Shown piece by piece: positions 10,538-22,152 of a DNA stretch of 64,000 nt (within the stretch, counting starts at the first letter, position 1; every line of letters begins with the position of its first letter). The translations under genes and the position numbers were made by a program. The notes below the pieces were generated by a model. The model made no database searches and was not told where the DNA came from. It worked only from the letters and a program-made list of their open reading frames with translations. Origin of the DNA: Sorex araneus (lineage: Eukaryota > Chordata > Mammalia > Eulipotyphla > Soricidae); contig NC_073306.1 in NCBI RefSeq assembly GCF_027595985.1, forward strand, positions 81,827,599 to 81,891,598, written 5' to 3'.

Positions 10538-10695
10538 AGTTTTTTTTTTGTTTGTTTTTTTTTTTTGAGTTCCATCCAGCAGAGTTGAGTTGAGGACTTA
10601 CCCCTGGCTCTGTGCACAAGGATCACTCCTGACAGGGTTTTGAGAACTATATGGGATGCCAGGAAATCACAAGCCCTGTCATCTGTACTATTGCT
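10538..10695 (-). mobile_element. Old SINE type A
   Basis: Degraded copy with a T-rich left side and CCCCTGGCTCTGTGCACAAG. The body after CATATGGGATGCC is deleted. Confidence 0.65.
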
Positions 10696-10713
10696 CTGAT
10701 GCAGAAGTTGCAC

Positions 10714-10898
10714 TTTTTTTTTTTTTTTTTTTTTGCTTTTTGGGTCACAGCTGGCGATGCACAGGGGTTACTCCTGGCTCTGCACTCAGGAATTACCCCC
10801 GGCCGTTCTCAGGGGACCATATGGGATGCTGGGATTTGAACCCAGGTCGGCCGCGCGCAAGGCAAACGCCCTACCCGCTGTGCTATCTCTCCAGCCCC
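10714..10898 (-). mobile_element. SINE type A, young, full length
   Basis: Near consensus. GCACTTTTT flanks both sides as a short duplication. Confidence 0.94.
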
Positions 10899-11189
10899 GC
10901 ACTTTTTCTTTTAAACATAACAAATTTATTGGAAAATAAAAGGAGGCAAAGAAAGAGCTAAGATAAGATCCCTACTCAAGAGAGAAGTGGGCTTCTCTAG
11001 ATTGGAGGAAGCCGGTACACATTCCAGTGTTAAAGTTATCCAAGTATACATCTTCAAGAGGAGAGATGTGCGTGGCATGTGCTTGGGCACCATATACCTA
11101 CCTGGCAGCAACACTTTCCCTCTGAAGTAACACATGAACTCTGGCAGCATGAGCCAAAAGTCACATTTATTTGAGGAGCTAGAGTTTAG

Positions 11190-11436
11190 CATCGCTGTAT
11201 CACTGTCATCCCATTGCTCATCATTGCTCATGGATTGCTTGAGTGAGCGCCAGTAACATCTCCATTTGTCCATGTTGCATGCTAGTGTAGCCCAATGGCA
11301 TCTGCTCGCTCCAGGAACATGAAGAGCACATTATTGTTACTGTTTTTGGCATATTGAATACTTCAAGGGTAGCTTGTCAGGTTCTGCCATGCAGGCGGGA
11401 TATCCTTGATAGCTTGCCAGGCTCTCTGAGAGGTAT
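11190..11436 (-). mobile_element. SINE type B without tRNA head, with insert
   Basis: The tail (CTGTATCACTGTCATCCC), both GTAGCTTG.CAGG units and the Ser/Arg-poor body are clear. About 70 bp of unrelated sequence (about 11270-11325) sits inside. The tRNA head is absent beyond 11436. Confidence 0.75.
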
Positions 11437-11454
11437 GGAAAATGAATAGGGAGT

Positions 11455-12112
11455 GTCTTATAATGTGTCGAGTGGCCACAAAAGCGGCCACGCGGTCCAG
11501 GAATATGTATACTTATATGTGAAGGTTGGCCCTAGTGTGTGGAAAGCAGCCTGGAGTGTGGTGGTGGTTGGGTTGTGGAGGTCAGCTGCTGGGGCTGGGT
11601 CCCTCAGGGTGAGGAGGGCTCTCACCCACCCCCCTCTGGGGTGCCCTGAGTGAAAACAGCCTGGCCTGGAGTTCGGTGGCATGGTTATGGGGGCCTCATT
11701 TTATGCTCCCTTCTGGGAAAGGCAGCCAAGAGTTCTGGAGATTATCTGGCGCTGGCAGGAGGTGGCTTATGGGCGTGACCCCTGGGTTGCTGGAGACTGG
11801 GGGAAGCAGGTAGAGGATCTCTGCTCCCTGGTCCCCTTGAGCCCAGAGTCTAAGGTCACAAAGTTCTGCATTATCTGGGTTCTGTGGGACTTCACTCGTG
11901 TGAGGCTCGGCCCGAGCAGGTGGAAAGCGACCTGCAGCGTGTGGTGGTTGGGTTGTGGAGTTTGGCTGCCAGGCCTGGGTCCCTTGGGGCGGGGAGGGCT
12001 CTCACCCGTCCCCCTCTGGGGCACCCCAAGTGAAAACAGCCTGGCTCGGAGTCCGGTGGCATGGTTATGGCCTCATTTTATGCTCCCTTCCAGGAGAAGC
12101 AGCCATGGGTTT
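11455..12112 (+). repeat. Two tandem modules of about 380 bp (retroposon module repeat)
   Basis: GTGGTGGTTGGGTTGTGGAG occurs at 11561-11580 and again at 11941-11960. Downstream blocks also repeat in order: CTGGGTCCCT, GGAGGGCTCTCACCC, TGAAAACAGCCTGGC, GGTGGCATGGTTATGG and CCTCATTTTATGCTCCCTTC. The period is about 380 bp and the block is GC-rich against AT-rich intron. By eye the middle of the module resembles the 360-bp units at 51265-51885. It may be L1 promoter monomers or part of a composite retroposon. Confidence 0.7.
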
Positions 12113-12356
12113 AGTAAGGGAAAGTAAATTGTTTATGGGTTCTCAGTGTGTATGCTATGAGAGATGTGAGCATATCACATGCATATGACTTATTTAAAAA
12201 TTTACTACCCAAGGGAAATGAGGTGGCTAGTCTGGAAATTAGAAAGTAGATTCAAATAGCTAATTTAATTCATTGACTCTTATAAAATCTTTATATATAA
12301 TTTTTAGTTTTCTAGTCTACATGTTTGTTCCTTATTTTTTAAGAGTATATAATTTA

Positions 12357-12529
12357 GGGCCTGGAGTGATAGCATAGTGGATAGGGCGTTTGCCTTACAT
12401 GTGGCGTACCCGGGTTCGATTCCCAGCATCCCATATGGTCCCCTGAGCATGGCTAGGCGTAATTCCTGTGTGCATGAGCCAGGAGTAACCCCTGTGCATT
12501 GTTGAGTATGACCAAAAAACCAAAAAAAA
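12357..12529 (+). mobile_element. SINE type A, full length
   Basis: Flanked by AGTATATAATTTA (12344-12356) and AGTATATAATTTTA (12530-12543). Confidence 0.93.
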
Positions 12530-12543
12530 AGTATATAATTTTA

Positions 12544-13049
12544 AAAGTTTTATTATTTTGAGCTAAGTGTGTTTGATAAATCTTGTGATATGTTGGGAGA
12601 AACAAATGTAGATTGGATGGTAGATTAGGTGGTTTCTTTATGTAACATCCTCACTCTTAATCTTTATGTAACATCCCACAAAACAATGTTTCTTTAACTT
12701 TAACATTCTAATTGAGTTCTTGATTATAGGGACTGGATTAAATCTTTTTGTTCTTATTGACTAAAACAATGCCTGAAGGTGACATTTTGCCCAATTGAAT
12801 TAATAGTTCACTGCTTTACCCACAGTATTGATTACTGATTAGAAAGTAAATGCATCCTGGTGGAAGCCTTTTGATTCTTAGGGCTTTTGTAGTTGATTAA
12901 ATGGTTTAGGTCGTTCAAATGTGAGTCAACCCTGTAGCTAAAAGTTGGGGTGGGGGGTCACAAAACAGTTGTTCCAAAATTAATTTATAATTTATTATCG
13001 GTAAATGGTTGGTTTGTATGCATGTGAACCAGGGATCTGATAAAAATTT
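12544..13049 (+). other. Intron 1 sequence, nothing recognised
   Basis: AT-rich, without a repeat I can name. A short near-duplication (TCTTTATGTAACATCC) occurs at about 12636-12675. Confidence 0.55.
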
Positions 13050-13054
13050 CTTGT

Positions 13055-13225
13055 TCAGGAAAATAGTATAGTGGGTAAAGTGCTTGGCTTGCACACAGCC
13101 ATTCTGTTTCATCCACTGAATATGAATCACTGAGCACTGTCAGGAGTGATCCCTGAGTGAAGAGCCAGGATTATGCCCTGAGCATCACCAGGTGTAGCTC
13201 CCCAAAAACAAAACAAGAAATTTTC
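13055..13225 (+). mobile_element. Old SINE type A
   Basis: Degraded head; better-kept TCAGGAGTGATCCCTGAGTG and CACCAGGTGTAGCTCC. Confidence 0.7.
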
Positions 13226-13547
13226 TTCTATAAAAAAAAGCGATTGTCAGCAAAACAGTTTAAGAAGAAATGATTCATGGCTTGCCACCTGTGTTTGCTC
13301 AGCCTGGGTGAGTGCTGCCACCAACACCTTGGATTCATTACCTGGTTGAATTTGAATTAATTTTTGGTTATTATGTGTTCAGAAACCATTTACTGTTGCC
13401 AATTTTTTGCAGCTCCTGCATTGAGTTAGACCATTCCATCTATGTCACAATGTAAAGGTGAAAAAACTAGGGTTTAGATTACAGTTAAAGAAGGTTGAAA
13501 CAGAATGAAACAAAAAATTTAAATCTTACTAATTTTTTTAACATCAG

Positions 13548-13710
13548 GAGCTGGAGAGATAGTACAGGGATTAAGACCCTTTCCTTACAGGTGGTAGACC
13601 GTATTTTTCTCCCTAGCACTGTTGTACAGTCCATCAGCACTGCCAGGAATAAACCCTGAGCTTCTTACAAACCCTCTCCATTACGTCCCACCCAATTGAG
13701 GAAAAAAAAG
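13548..13710 (+). mobile_element. Old SINE type A
   Basis: Head GAGCTGGAGAGATAGTACAG and GCACTGCCAGGAATAAACC are recognisable, with a poor 3' end. Confidence 0.65.
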
Positions 13711-13767
13711 AACAGAAAAACTAATCTTTTAACTTTTCATTGCTTTAAAATATTTTACAGATTTGGA

Positions 13768-13860
13768 CTAGGACTCATATGGCTCAGTGGCAAAGTATAT
13801 GTCTTGCATGCATAATAAAGGCTTGGTTCTGTTCTATCCAGAACTTCAAAACAAGCAGAA
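13768..13860 (+). mobile_element. tRNA-Ala-like SINE head or tRNA-derived relic
   Basis: ATATGGCTCAGTGGCAAAGT resembles a tRNA-Ala A-box region rather than the type A head. Related relics lie at 58091 and 62127. Confidence 0.45.
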
Positions 13861-14317
13861 CAGTTAAAAACAAACTAACAAACTGCAGATTGGGGAGAAC
13901 TGATCCAAAAGTAGCTCTTGTGATTTTACCTGCTAGATTGCTTGATGATGTAAGTGATTGCCAAAACAGCTTGGTAAAATTTTAGGCCACGCTTACATAT
14001 CTAGACTAGCATGACTCAGGCTTGTGGGTCCCCAGGATATTCTAAGGGGACTGACTGCAGGTGAAAATCACATAAATGTGGGGCATGGTATGAGACCAGG
14101 GGACCAGTTGGTAAGACAGGTGGGGGGGGCACAGAAAAGAAACAAGATCAAAAGGGGACCATGGTAGAGAAATGCTAATCTGGACAAAAGGAATTTGGTC
14201 CCACTGTTGTCTATAGCAGATCATCTCTCTTAATATTGGCTTTAGTTTTATTTCAGGCAGGATGAGACTGAAAAAGGAAACTCATTATGAACTGTGTTGC
14301 TTTTGGGGGGATAGGGG
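13861..14317 (+). other. Intron 1 sequence, nothing recognised
   Basis: No named repeat or exon. Confidence 0.55.
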
Positions 14318-14460
14318 TGTTAATTTTTGGGCCACAACCAGCAATGTTAAGGGGTTACTCCTGGCATTGCTATAGGGGACCATATAGGATGGCAGGGATC
14401 AAATCTGGGTGACTGTGTGCAAGGCAAATGCCCTACGTTCTGCCTCTCTCTCTGGCCTTC
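14318..14460 (-). mobile_element. Old SINE type A, internally shortened
   Basis: TTTTGGGCCACAACCAGCAA to CTCTCTCTGGCC. Part of the body is missing. Confidence 0.75.
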
Positions 14461-14704
14461 TAATGCTTTTTTCAGGGGCCTTGAAACTGTTAAAGGGACT
14501 TTTAAAAAATAAAATAGTTATTAACAGGGAAAGCTTAATTTCAGTGCTACTCTGAAGAAACTCAAGAATCATTTTGAGGTGTTAGTCCCTTCTGGACTCC
14601 CAAATTCTAGTACATTAATATCACTATATTTTCTGTTGTCAATTCCTGTCGGTCCCCTCCCTTCAGATTACACATTTCTTTCATTCATGTGTTTGTGTAT
14701 GTGT

Positions 14705-14875
14705 TTAGTTTTTAGATTACAGACAGCAGTGCTGGGGGGCTCCTCTTGTCTTTGTGTTTGGGCAGGGGTGGGGAGGGGCGGTTCTCTACTGGAGGTGTTT
14801 AGGGTAACTTGGAGTACTGGGAATTACACTTGGGCCTCCTGCATGCAAAGCCTGTTGAGCTATCTTTCTGGCCTC
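14705..14875 (-). mobile_element. Very old SINE type A
   Basis: Only loose similarity remains (CAGCAGTGCTGGG, CTGCATGCAAAGCC, GAGCTATCTTTCTGGCC). Confidence 0.45.
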
Positions 14876-15119
14876 AGACTACATATTCTGGACACAGGTC
14901 TTTGTTTTTTTTAATGTGACTACCACTTTATGGAAAATTGTCAAGCTATATATATTTATATTATTTACTTATTACTATCTATTTATAAATATCATTATCC
15001 TTTATTGGTGAAAATTGTTGTTTTCTACTATTATATATAAAGACATCTGTTTTTGCCATCATCAGTCCTGACTATAATGTGGAAAATTGCCTCTAACCAG
15101 TATATCCATTGCATTACTA

Positions 15120-15299
15120 CTTTTTTTTTTTTTTAAGCTTTTTGGGTCACACCTGGCGATGCACAGGAGTCACTCCTGGCTCTGCACTCAGGAATTACTC
15201 CTGGCGGTGCTCAGGGGACCATATGGGATGCTGGGAATCGAACCCAGGTTGGCCGTGTGCAGGGCAAACGCCCTACCCACTGTGCCATCGCTCCAGCCC
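15120..15299 (-). mobile_element. SINE type A, young, full length
   Basis: Flanked by GCATTACTACTTTT and GCATTACTATTTTA. Confidence 0.95.
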
Positions 15300-15314
15300 T
15301 GCATTACTATTTTA

Positions 15315-16354
15315 GACTACTCGTTTTCATTTCTCTTTTTCTTTTTCTCCCCCCCCCCCCGCCCCAGTCTGTCAAATAAAGATTTGGCTGGAAACGTTAA
15401 AAAAAAAAATTATCTATTTTTTTTCCCTGTACATCACACACTGTTTGCAGAAAGAATAATGGGAAAAGAAAATAGTAATAGTTTACAAATATGGAGCATT
15501 TTCTGTGTACACCTTCAAGTATCATACTTCATGACCTTCATTCTATAAACACTTATCTCAGTAGCACATAATTTTCTTGTTTTGGAGGATGAAATCTTAC
15601 TTGCAGTATTAAAATTGAGTAGGAAATATTATAAAGGTTTTGTTTTTAGAAAAGAAAATCTGTTCCCTGTGTCAGTTTAGGCCATATATATTAGACATAG
15701 CTAAAAGATGTGGGCTTTGGAATAAATATGGTTTGCACATGGGTGTTCCTGAGAACTTCTTAGAGAGTAGAGGTTATTTATGTCTTGTTCATTGTCTGAT
15801 TCATTGTTGTATCCTCAGCTGTTAGCACATAGCCTGGCATAGAGCCAGATACTACTAGGATCTTCAGTCAATGTTTGCTGGACTGACCCAAGATTAGGGT
15901 TGGGTTGAATTTGAGTGTAGAATGCTTGAAAGTATCAATGAAGATACTTTGGGACCCCCACATTGTAAGATTGGGACCAGGCTAAGAAGTCTAGTTGGCC
16001 TAATGCTTGATTCAGATTTATGAATGTGTGTGTGTACTTATGCATCAGCACATAATTAATTCAATTTTAGCATATTTAAAAATTCACAGAAGGAAATCTT
16101 AGCCATGTTAATAGAAGGAATTATCTCTTCATTTTGAATCCTTTGGTGGCAGGAGGAGGAATCCCTCTGGGTTTTAGAAGACGAAAGTTGCTTTAATTTG
16201 ACGGCCTCACTGTGCTTGAAGAATGTTGGCTCATTGGTAATTTGTTTTTCCAAGTCAGTCACATATTTTTAATATGTTGCACCTATAATTTATAGGGTAG
16301 ATAAGAAAATGAAGTATTCAACCATTTTACTTTCTAAAATTTTATTTTATTTTT
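15315..16354 (+). other. Intron 1 sequence, nothing recognised
   Basis: Contains a C run (15350-15361) and A/T runs but no recognisable element or exon. Confidence 0.55.
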
Positions 16355-16445
16355 AATTTTATTGGGTGGAATAAGGGCTATCCTGGTTCTTTGCTCAGGA
16401 GTGACCCCTGGTGATATTGCAAGCCACTCACTTTACCTCCTGAAC
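16355..16445 (-). mobile_element. Old SINE type A fragment
   Basis: CTCAGGAGTGACCCCTGGTG and a trace of the head remain. Confidence 0.5.
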
Positions 16446-16587
16446 TTTCTCAAACGTACTAGTGACTTGTTTTATAAGCTAGTTTATGCAGTTTCTCATG
16501 TAACAGTATTTTAGGACATTTTGAGATTTCTTTATAGACTATGTTAAAATATTTGAGATAGAATAATAGATGCTTTAAAATTGTAAA

Positions 16588-16765
16588 TTGTGGACCAAAA
16601 AGATAACATAGGTATTAAGGTACTTGCCTTGTATGCCATAGATCCCATTTCAATCTCCTGTACCACATGGTCCCCCAGCACCTGTAATGCCCCCTCCAGG
16701 AGCAACCCCCAGAACAGACTTGGGAATAGCCTTAACACCATTGGGTGTGCCAAAACATCCAGGCC
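16588..16765 (+). mobile_element. Old SINE type A
   Basis: Recognisable CCACATGGTCCCCCAGCACC and CCATTGGGTGTGCC. Confidence 0.65.
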
Positions 16766-16857
16766 CTTGACTCTCCACCCCCACATTGCAAATTGTATAT
16801 AAAAATATTTGAGGTTTAAAGAAATCATTTCAGTCATTGTAATTTCAATTTGTTTGT

Positions 16858-17015
16858 TTGTGGGCCATACCTGGCAGTTCTCAGGCTTCTGGTTCTGTGC
16901 TCAGGGATTATGTTTGGCAGCTCTGGACTGGGGGACTATATAGGATGCAGGGGATTGAAATCTGGTTGACTGCAAGACAAGTGCCACTTGCCATACCCTC
17001 TGTACTGTCTAATTC
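16858..17015 (-). mobile_element. Old SINE type A
   Basis: GTGGGCCATACCTGGCAG to CCTCTGTACTGTC; the body is diverged. Confidence 0.7.
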
Positions 17016-17660
17016 CTGTAAATTTTAGTAATTGTTATTAAAACCAGTGCTTTAAAAAAAACCTGCAGAACAAACAAAAAGCAAAAAAAAAACCCTGGTT
17101 TTCAGCATTTTTTTTCTACAGTAAATTTTGTTACTTTTAATGATTTATTTTTATCAAATTTTCATTTACTAGTTCTTTGAGACTACTACTACTAACATAA
17201 AGAAATACTGCTAGGCTTAGCAAGATATCTGACTTCTTTTTGTCATGTAGAATTCATTTGGAATTTGTAAGGCAATGCAATGAGGATGTATGAAGTCCTA
17301 TGTATGCTCTCTGACATAGGAAAAAATATGTAAAAAATTTGTATGGAACCCAAGAGAAAATATCTAAAGTAAGAATAAAAGGTTTTGTAAAATGACTGTG
17401 AATCCGAATTAGTTATTAATATTCATAGACTTAGCAAAATTTTTTGTCTTTTATTGAAAAGTCTTCAGTCTTTAACAATATTTCATGAAGGATGTGATAC
17501 TAGCATTAATATATTATTAATATTAAAAGCATAGGAATATAATGTCGAATTTTCTGGCACACCATTTAATTGTTTCTAGAGAGTAAAAGTTTTTATCCTG
17601 CTGTTTTTATCCTGCTGTATTCCTGTTACAGAAAAGGAATGGGTATATAATAAGCACCTA
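17016..17660 (+). other. Intron 1 AT-rich sequence, nothing recognised
   Basis: No repeat family or exon signal seen. Confidence 0.55.
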
Positions 17661-17663
17661 AAT

Positions 17664-17836
17664 TTTTTTTTTTCTTTTTGGGTCACACCCGACCATGCTG
17701 AGGGGTCATTCCTGGCTCATGCACTCAGGAATTACTCCTGGCGGTGCTTGGGGGACCATATGGGATGCTGGGATTCGAACCCGGGTCGGCCGCGTGCAAG
17801 GCAAATGCCCTACCCCCTGTGCTATCACTTCAGCCC
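17664..17836 (-). mobile_element. SINE type A, full length
   Basis: Flanked by AAGCACCTAAATTTT and AAGCACCTAAACTTTT. The 3' end reads CACACCCGACCATGCTGAGG, an unusual local variant. Confidence 0.94.
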
Positions 17837-17849
17837 CAAGCACCTAAAC

Positions 17850-18060
17850 TTTTTTTGTTTCAATTTGGGCCACACTAGAGATGCTCGGGGCTATTTCCAG
17901 CTTAGTTCTGGGAAACTATGTAGTACTCAGGATAAAACCTGGCCTCTGCATGCAAAGCATGATTTCCTGAGCCCTGTCATGAATGATTCCTGAGCACTGA
18001 GCTAGGACTAAGCCATGAATGATTCCTGAGCACCGAGCCAGGAGTAAGCCCTTTCTGTCC
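17850..18060 (-). mobile_element. Decayed SINE material
   Basis: An old - copy (about 17855-17970) is followed by two repeats of CCATGAATGATTCCTGAGCAC and CGAGCCAGGAGTAAGCCC, part of a + SINE 3' end. Confidence 0.5.
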
Positions 18061-18099
18061 CCCCCCCCACCCCCGCAGAAGATTAGAACTTAAAGGGAC

Positions 18100-18235
18100 T
18101 GGGGGAAATAACTCAAAGGGTGGAGTACATGCTTTGTATGCTTGAGGTTGCATCCCAACCCCTGTAGTTCAGGTACTTAACTAATAATCTGGTGCTTCCA
18201 GAAGTAGTCCCCAGAGCTCTCACGCTCTACTGGGA
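18100..18235 (+). mobile_element. Old SINE type A
   Basis: GGGACTGGGGGAAATAACTC head and GCTTCCAGAAGTAGTCC body. Confidence 0.5.
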
Positions 18236-18244
18236 AGATCCTTC

Positions 18245-19325
18245 CTTCTGTCCCCATGAGTTCTAATATGCCTGTGTTTAAATGTAGGGTTTGAACTATT
18301 TAATTTCTAAGAGGGATTTTGCTTTTTACTTCACTCTGAGATTGTTCACACACCCTTGGGGGGTTAATAGTTTGTCTTCTTTTATATAATAAAATTGCAT
18401 GTAAGTAGTTACTGGCCATAAACAGCACTATCTGGGTCAGCTTCTATGGATCTGTTTTTGGACTTTTCCTTGGAGTTGCAAGGTGGTACTTATAGTTTTG
18501 GTGTCTATATGGAAAAAAAAGGGGGAGAAAAGAGGAACAGCTGTGACATCACTATGCTTTAGCAAGAAGGCAAAAACTTCCCACAAATCCTTTAACAAAT
18601 TTTCTCTTAGGTCTCACCATCCAAAACTGAGCACATTACCACTTGAACAAAGTTAGGGTTCTGTTAGGAAGAAGAGGAAAACCTATGATCTTTGTGGTCT
18701 TTGTCCTCAAAGAATTAATATGATGGCATTGTAGAAGCCTGGCATGTGTGCATTTTTATGTACAGATGTGAATGATTATGTGGGGTTTAAGAAAAGTCAG
18801 TATTCGTGATAGCAGATATTTTAGAGATGGGATCTAACATAGCCCACTATCATTTTACATGATCAGGTGGTGAAGAGCTTAAAATCTATAGACTACTGCT
18901 TGTTGTTAGCATACCTTCAAGCTCATATCACCTGCCAGAACATTAGAGTGTTTGAGCAAGTGCCTAGAAGTGATGGACAAAGAGACATTAAGTTGACCTG
19001 ACAATGGAGAGAAGTTATGGCAGTTGAGGTAAGAATCCTGCAACAGAGTTCCTTAAGTTTCTTTTGTGAGTAGAAAGTGTTCCTAAGTGTTGGAAACAAT
19101 AAAAATGTCTCATTACCCAGTCCTTTCTTCGCCTAGATTTAATAGTGCCAGTTATAAAGTTGTCTCCATAAAGAGGCCATCAAACTGAAGTTTCTGGTAC
19201 TTGCTCTTTTTCTACTTCTTCATTTAAGTGGATACATCAGAATATTTATTTATAAACAGTGAGTCAATGTTGTGTACATATCATTGTTGAAGTACATAAT
19301 TTATTTAGATTTTCATAGTTTTTAT
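18245..19325 (+). other. Intron 1 sequence, nothing recognised
   Basis: About 1.1 kb free of recognisable repeats. It is among the least SINE-dense stretches of intron 1. Confidence 0.55.
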
Positions 19326-19327
19326 TA

Positions 19328-19416
19328 ACAATAACAAGTCTCACAATGGAGACGTTACTGGTGCCTACTTGAGCAAATTGTTGAACAACGGGATGACAGT
19401 GCTACAGTGCTAGTGT
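19328..19416 (+). mobile_element. SINE type B, 3' fragment
   Basis: Only the 3' third is present, from ACAATAACAAGTCTCACAAT to a tail of GACAGTGCTACAGTGCTA. Confidence 0.85.
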
Positions 19417-19417
19417 C

Positions 19418-19563
19418 TTTTTATGTTTTGGGGACAGAAGTGCTAAGGACTTTCTTCTGGCTCTGAACTCAGGGATTACTCCTGGCAGTGCTCAGGGGAA
19501 TATATGGTGCTGGGAATAGTGATCAAGGCAAGAACTTTACCCCCTGTGTTCTCTCTTCAGCCC
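19418..19563 (-). mobile_element. Old SINE type A next to the type B fragment
   Basis: TTCTGGCTCTGAACTCAGGG to TCTCTCTTCAGCCC; lacks part of the body. Confidence 0.75.
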
Positions 19564-19734
19564 TGCGTGATGTCTTTTTATGTTCCTAAATATATGTAAC
19601 TACTAGTTACAAGCAGTTGTCCTGGTTTCTTAGATACTTGTTGTCTCTGCCACTTTTCAGGAACTTGAGAGTTCAGAGAGGTTAGGTATACTGTAGAATA
19701 TTTTTCCTTTTCAAAAAAATTTTTTTTTAGCTAC

Positions 19735-19870
19735 ACCACACTTTGCAGAGATTAAGATACTTACCTCTCATGCAGTTATGGTCCCGCACTAGCTTCAAAT
19801 CCCTGGCACCACATGTGGTCTCCTAAGCACCACTAAGCATGGCCCCTGAGCATAGAGAGCCCCCCAAAAG
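19735..19870 (+). mobile_element. Old SINE type A
   Basis: CCACATGTGGTCTCCTAAGC and CATGGCCCCTGAGCATAGAG are recognisable. Confidence 0.55.
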
Positions 19871-20084
19871 GAATTGGATTGTATGAAATTTTTTAAATAT
19901 GATTAGTTGTTAGAGTTCACCTGCCAAAATAGTCATATTGAAGAATCTTAACTAATTGGCACAACAACTAGGAATAAAACATGAACATCAACTTTCATCA
20001 TTTTTAATAGTTTAAGAATCCTTCACAGAAAGATAAATAAGTTAATCAGGCTTTTTCTCCCCTCTAAAGTGCAGTTCTCTGGAA

Positions 20085-20328
20085 GAACCAGCAGGCTACC
20101 AAGAGTTTCCTGCCCAGATGCGAGAGCCTCGAAAACTCCTTATGGTGTATTCATATGCTAAAACCAGTAACAATGCTGGGTCTCATTCCCCTGACACTGA
20201 AAGAGCCTCCAATGTGGCATTGTTGGGAAGGACAAGTAAGGAGAGGCTTCTAAAATCTCAGGACTAGGACAAATGGAGACGTTACTGAGACCACTCGAGA
20301 AATATGACGATCGATGATGATGACACCA
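20085..20328 (+). mobile_element. SINE type B, long form, no head
   Basis: After CCAGTAACAA the body carries about 85 extra bp (CTCATTCCCCTGACACTGAA to CTCAGGACTAGGACAAATGG) absent from the short form, then GGAGACGTTACTG. It ends in a GATCGATGATGATGAC tail. The tRNA head is missing. Confidence 0.8.
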
Positions 20329-20329
20329 C

Positions 20330-20580
20330 ACTTTAGTCCTGGCTCTGTGTTCAGGGATCACCCCTAGTTGTTTATGGGGTGGTACTGTGGATGGCTGTAG
20401 GCATATGTCTGGCTCCTAGAATACATTTTTTTGGAGGGCTTCAGCTGGAGAAACTTGGATTACTCCTGGCTCTGTACTCAGGGATCATTCCTGAGTGCTA
20501 TGAGTGGGATGTTGGGGATTAAACCTGGGTTGGCCATGTGCAAGGCAAGTGCCCTGTGCTATACTGTCTCTCTAGCCACT
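20330..20580 (-). mobile_element. Two old SINE type A pieces
   Basis: About 20330-20410 is a 3' half, and about 20450-20580 is a second copy with GGGATTAAACCTGGGTTGGC and a short head. Confidence 0.65.
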
Positions 20581-21237
20581 CCTCGGCAACCTTTTGTTGG
20601 GATTTTTCTCATGTTTTCTTTCTGATTAGACTGGTTTATGGTCTGAAGGAAGATTGTGGGCCATATTTCATAATGTCAACAGGTCTTGGTACTATTGGTC
20701 TTAGTCACCTGAGATAGTGCATGTTAGGTGACTTCATTATAAAATTACTTTTCCCTTTTCATACTGTATTATGTAGTGTAAATGAAGACATGTGCAGCTC
20801 AATACAGTAAGAGGAATTATGTACTCCTCTTTTAAGGTGAAGTATCTAGTTTATTTGGAAATCTATGCTGATGGTCCCTTCTCTCCAATTTATTTAGTCA
20901 GTTATATCATTATGAACTTCAGGATATTCATTTTATACTTTAGGTTATAATCAAATGCTATTCCATTGATTTTATTGCTCCTTTGTTATTTTTGTTTTTG
21001 TGAAGCAAAATAGTTTTTGTTGAAAGAAATTTACTTAGAAATGTGAGAGAAAGAGAGAAATACATGTCCAGAGAGAACACGAGCTTCTCAAAAATAGAAA
21101 TACATGTTTAAGAGAGAATATAGGCTTCTCTGGAGAGGGGAAAGTTTATTTAAATTTTGGTCATTAGGAGTGGTCATTAGCTTTCTGTTTACTCTTGTCT
21201 CACTTTAGCACATGGCCATGAAAAGGATTAAAAGAAA
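20581..21237 (+). other. Intron 1 sequence, nothing recognised
   Basis: A local near-duplication around AAATACATGT...AGAGAGAA...GCTTCTC occurs at about 21058-21130. Confidence 0.5.
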
Positions 21238-21512
21238 ATATTTATTGAGGTACTGTGATTTATAATACTGTTAATGGTAGTTTCATGCATAATTCCAACA
21301 CTGCACCTCCACCAAGGTCCCAAATGCCTCTCCCAGTTCCAACCCTCCCCTACCCCCCAGCTAAATTCTGTGGACCAGCTCTCCAGTTCTGTTGTCTTTG
21401 CCCATTTGTTTCTCCTTTCGGCCCTATATACAAGAGAGATCATTCATCATACTGTGTCTGTCCCTTTCCTTCTGACTGACTTCACTTTGTTTTATGTCCT
21501 CTGGTTCCATAA
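21238..21512 (-). mobile_element. Old L1 3' end fragment
   Basis: On the - strand: GAACCAGAGGACAT, AGAAGGAAAGGGACAGACAC and GGTGGAGGTGCAGTGTTGG, ending at an AATAAA-like end. It is parallel to the younger L1 end at 34187-34750 but clearly diverged. Confidence 0.6.
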
Positions 21513-21520
21513 CCAGAGGA

Positions 21521-21660
21521 CTTTTTTTTTCCCCTCTCCCGGTGGTGCTCAGGGCTTGCTTCTGGCTCTGCTTATTCCTGGCAGTGCTCAGGGTACCATA
21601 TGGGATGCCAGAGATTGAACCTGCAGTCCTGTTGCTCTGGACCTGTTTTTTTTTTTTTTT
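21521..21660 (-). mobile_element. SINE type A, internally deleted
   Basis: GGTGGTGCTCAGGG, GGTACCATATGGGATGCC and GTTGCTCTGGACC remain. It is followed by a T run. Confidence 0.7.
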
Positions 21661-21848
21661 AAGCACTTAACTTTCTGAGACAAGTTGCTCCACCTTATCT
21701 TGCATGTGTCTTGCCCCAGTCTTATGATTAGACATTTCTGCAAAGAGCCCTGGTTCTTTTTAATTGGAGGACTTGTATTAGGTTTTTATTTCCCTTAGGC
21801 CCTCTTAGCTGTTAAACACATACATACACTAACCTGTGCATATACATA

Positions 21849-22093
21849 CTGTCACTATCACTGTCATCCCGTTGCTCATCAATTTGTTTGAGTGGGCACC
21901 AGTAACGTCTAATTGAGAGACTTATTGTTACTGTTTTTGGCATATCCAATACGCACAGGTAGCTTGCCAGGCTCTGCCGTGCGGGCTCCATACTCTCAGT
22001 AGCTTGCCGGACTCTCCGAGAGGGGTGGAGAAATCGAACATGTGTTGGCCGAATGAAAGGCGAAAGCCCAACCGCTGTGCTATCACTCCAGCC
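21849..22093 (-). mobile_element. SINE type B, full length
   Basis: Complete, with a head ending CTATCACTCCAGCC and tail CACTATCACTGTCATCCC. It has a clean 13-bp duplication, GTGCATATACATA, at 21836-21848 and 22094-22106. Confidence 0.95.
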
Positions 22094-22152
22094 GTGCATA
22101 TACATAGTATCTTATAATTATTTTCTGTATGTAATTGTCTATTTATATATGT

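Noticed and set aside
15087-15548. Recurring short peptides with 'GDHMGCWESNPG' or 'GYSWLCTQE' character
   Set aside because: These recur at dozens of places because they are translations of the type A SINE; they do not represent a protein family.
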